Assembly: GCA_028752905.1 (NCBI GenBank)
Contig: JAQNBH010000009.1
Coordinates: forward strand, 23,916,370-23,980,369
DNA from: Cladorhizidae sp. MBARI D1340-BT2
Taxonomy: Eukaryota; Porifera; Demospongiae; Poecilosclerida; Cladorhizidae
Reading direction: 5' to 3'
DNA length: 64,000 nucleotides
Below, piece after piece: positions 61,388-64,000 of this stretch. Under the pieces are notes generated by a model. That model did not search any database and was not told the DNA's origin. It worked only from the letters and a program-made list of their open reading frames with translations. Positions within the stretch are counted from its first letter, which is position 1; every line of letters starts with the position of its first letter. The position numbers and the translations under genes were made by a program.

Positions 61388-61657
61388 GGACATCCCGGGA
61401 TGTGCCTGACGAGGGTGACTGAGCGTGGACATCAGAGTTCTGTTTTCCAGGAAACTTGGAATCATACCAGGATGCCCCTAGGCCTGGAATAGGCTGGTCC
61501 TAATCCTCTAGAGCCCATGTCCTTAGCACGAGAATGCCTCCAGCCCCTCGTCCTCGAACCCCCCCCCCCTCCCCCCCCCCCCCCCCGAGCCTTAGGGCCG
61601 ATTCCAGGATCCATGAAGTAACGTCAGTCACTGTCACTAGGAACATCCTGGGATGTC
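61388..61657. mobile_element. Imperfect foldback element around a poly-C tract
   Basis: GGACATCCCGGGATGTGCCT and GGGTGACTGAGCG on the left are mirrored by GTCAGTCACTGTCACTAG and AACATCCTGGGATGTC on the right. An inner CCTGGAATAGG faces GATTCCAGG. The loop holds the C-rich run at 61561-61586. The pairing is imperfect, so confidence is moderate. Confidence 0.45.
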
Positions 61658-61804
61658 TTAAAGGCTGTGACAGTATTCGACATGCATGGACCAGATGCCC
61701 GATCGCAAAAATGTATAATGGATGATTGAAGAGAGCCACGGCAGTCAGTCAAGATAGGGAGTTTGTATTGCCACGCATGTGCAGTCTGTAATGTAATTCC
61801 TGAT

Positions 61805-63150
61805 GAAGGCAAGAGCATCTAGTCACTGATGAAGGCTAGAGCATCTCGAAGGCTCGAGCATCTAGTCACTGATGAAGGCTAGTGATGAAGGCTAGAGCAT
61901 CTGATGAAGGCTGGAGCATCTAGTCACTGATGAAGGCTAGAGCATCTAGTCACTGATGAAGGCTAGAGCATCTAGTCACTGATGAAGGCTAGAGCATCTA
62001 GTCACTGATGAAGGCTAGAGCATCTAGTCACTGATGAAGGCTAGAGCATCTCGAAGGCTAGAGCATCTAGTCACTGATGAAGGCTAGTGATGAAGGCTAG
62101 AGCATCTAGTCACTGATGAAGGCTGGAGCATCTAGTCACTGATGAAGGCTAGTGATGAAGGCTAGAGCATCTAGTCACTGGAAGGCTACTAGTCACTGAT
62201 GAAGGCTAGAGCATCTAGTCACTGATGAAGGCTATCTAGAGCATCTAGTCACTGATGAAGGCTAGAGCATCTAGTCACTGATGAAGGCTAGTGATGAAGG
62301 CTAGAGCATCTAAGTGATGAAGGCTAGTGATGAAGGCTAGAGCATCTCACTGATGAAGGCTAGAGTATCTAGTCACTGATGAAGGCTAGAGCATCTCGAA
62401 GGCTAGAGCATCTAGTCACTGATGAAGGCTAGTGATGAAGGCTAGAGCATCTAGTCACTGATGAAGGCTAGTGATGAAGGCTAGAGCATCTAGTCAACTG
62501 ATGAAGGCTATCTAGAGCATCTAGTCACTGATGAAGGCTAAAGCATCTAGTCACTGATGAAGGCTAGTGATGAAGGCTAGAGCATCTAAGTGATGAAGGC
62601 TAGTGATGAAGGCTAGAGCATTTAGTCACTGATGAAGGCTAGAGCATCTAGTCACTGATGAAGGCTAGTGATGAAGGCTAGAGCATCTAGTCACTGATGA
62701 AGGCTAGAGCATCTAGTCACTGATGAAGGCTAGTGATGAAGGCTAGAGCATCTAGTCACTGATGAAGGCTGGAGCATCTAGTCACTGATGAAGGCTGGAG
62801 CATCTAGTCACTGATGAAGGCTGGAGCATCTAGTCACTGATGAAGGCTAGTGATGAAGGCTAAAGCATCTAGTCGCTGGAAGGCTACTAGTCACTGGTGA
62901 AGGCTAGAGCATCTAGTCACTGATGAAGGCTATCTAGAGCATCTAGTCACTGATGAAGGCATCTAGTCACTGATGAAGGCTAGAGCATCTAGTCACTGAT
63001 GAAGGCTAGTGATGAAGGCTAGAGCAGCTAACTGATGAAGGCTAGTGATGAAGGCTAGAGCATCTAGTCACTGATGAAGGCTAGAGCATCTAGTCACTGA
63101 TGAAGGCTAGTGATGAAGGCTAGTGGTGAAGGCTATAGAGCATCTAGTCA
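61805..63150. repeat. 26-bp satellite derived from the family B foldback element
   Basis: Irregular array of TAGTCACTGATGAAGGCTAG plus AGCATC, with 13-bp half-units (GATGAAGGCTAGT). Flanks are GTAATTCCTGATGAAGGC on the left and AGAGAAATTTCCAAGTTGATT plus ATTGAGAAGGTCATTGTAA on the right, both matching the right arm of the 51762-52082 palindrome. Confidence 0.9.
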
Positions 63151-63497
63151 GAGAGAAATTTCCAAGTTGATTATTGAGAAGGTCATTGTAAAATCTGTGC
63201 ATCTGTTCAACGACCATTTACCCGTTCTAAGTGAGAGTAGGCCGAGTGTGCGTGGAAATGGATATCACATTCTCTTGCCCCTCAATACAAAATTGGTGCA
63301 GACTACATCTGATGAGGGAGACATGAGTGAGCTGGTGCCCAAAGCACATACCATTGGCCATGAGAGCTCAAGCACTACAAATACATGCTGTCATTGTCAT
63401 ACCAACAATTTACTCGGTTACACAAACCATTTTTTTAACCAAGTGTTAAAATTAAAAAACACTGTGGTTAAGCTCCATAAATCCTACTCAACTTGGC
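63151..63497. other. Spacer
   Basis: Begins with the remnant of the family B arm (to about 63190), then an open stretch to 63526 (HLPVLSESRPSVRGNGYHIL) that I do not recognise. Confidence 0.4.
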
Positions 63498-63970
63498 AGA
63501 TAGATATCTTTTGTGCTCTCATTTGACACTAAGAACTGTTGTAGAGGTACAACCATGCCAGGTACAGGCAGACGAAGTTGGGGGTCTCAAAACATGCATG
63601 CCTGAATTCTCGTTGTTTTAGCTCCTCAATTGGCAAGTGCAAATTAGCACCCGTGGCTAGAGGAAGCTCTACGCTCTATGCAACAAGTGTTTTCATCAGG
63701 CGCTAAAACTGAGTAGGTGGTTATGCGGCATTCATTTGGTTGGAAATGAAATTAATTTACTACCCGCGCACTTGACCACCTACTCACGTTTTAGCGCCTA
63801 ATTAAAACACTCGTATAGAGTAGGGCTTCCTCTAGCCACAGGTGTTAATTTCAATTGTCTTGCACTTGCCAATTAGGAGTTTGAACTACAGAAAACTTAG
63901 GAATGGTTGTACTTGTACTATGCAACAGTTTTTAGTATCAAAAGAGAGCACACAGAGAGATCTATCTTTT
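63498..63970. mobile_element. Long imperfect palindrome, about 470 bp (foldback element, family C)
   Basis: Left AGATAGATATCTTTTGTGCT faces right AGCACACAGAGAGATCTATC. CAATTGGCAAGTGCAA faces TTGCACTTGCCAATTAGG, CGCTAAAACTGAGTAGGTGG faces CCACCTACTCACGTTTTAGC, and GTGGCTAGAGGAAGC faces GCTTCCTCTAGCCAC. The loop is about 63723-63774. It is non-coding. Confidence 0.75.
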
Positions 63971-64000
63971 GAGCTATATATCAAGTTCATAGCGAAGTGT

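Noticed and set aside
1330..63150. Bias of satellite units toward multiples of three as evidence of coding
   Set aside because: About half of the 21 main arrays have such lengths (12, 21, 33, 36, 39, 42, 54, 75), not clearly above the one third expected, and those arrays lie in introns or intergenic DNA.

Overview
The window is animal nuclear DNA. It holds split genes with GT-AG introns: a plasma-membrane type syntaxin, a PH-PTB docking adaptor of the DOK/IRS class, and the first exon of the GPI-transamidase subunit PIG-T. There is no bacterial operon structure, no CRISPR array and no rRNA or tRNA that I could recognise. DOK/IRS adaptors and retroelement relics of the kind seen in invertebrates point to a metazoan. 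An early-branching invertebrate such as a sponge is my guess, not something the sequence proves.

Layout. Positions 976-44002 (+) carry the last six exons of a syntaxin gene; its earlier exons lie upstream of the window. Intron 3 alone is about 35.7 kb and is mostly tandem repeat, including a 17-kb array of about 520 copies of a 33-bp unit (19945-37075). Between 44003 and 49268 is a gene-poor stretch with two retroelement relics, a small ORF and a 33-bp satellite. PIG-T exon 1 is at 49269-49473 (+); its other exons were not found. From 50.6 to 52.1 kb there is a 36-bp satellite and a 320-bp palindrome. From 58200 down to 52623 (-) are the last four exons of the DOK-like adaptor, again with satellites in the introns. 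The final 6 kb is satellites and foldback elements.

About 55% of the window by my tally (roughly 35 of 64 kb) is tandem repeat: 21 main arrays with units of 12 to 75 bp. Almost all long open frames in the window are artefacts of these arrays, because a unit whose length is a multiple of three and lacks a stop stays open indefinitely. The real exons are short, and I placed them by homology and matching splice phases.

The most interesting pattern is where arrays start. Three arrays in the syntaxin gene overlap a true splice site and repeat it many times: the acceptor of exon 2, the donor of exon 3 and the acceptor of exon 5. One satellite (61.8-63.15 kb) is an amplified piece of a foldback element whose intact copy sits at 51.8 kb, and another (15.2-15.9 kb) is nested inside a dispersed repeat whose second copy lacks it. 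Variation between units in several arrays falls at CpG sites. Together these suggest satellites repeatedly born in place from functional or transposon sequence in a methylated genome.
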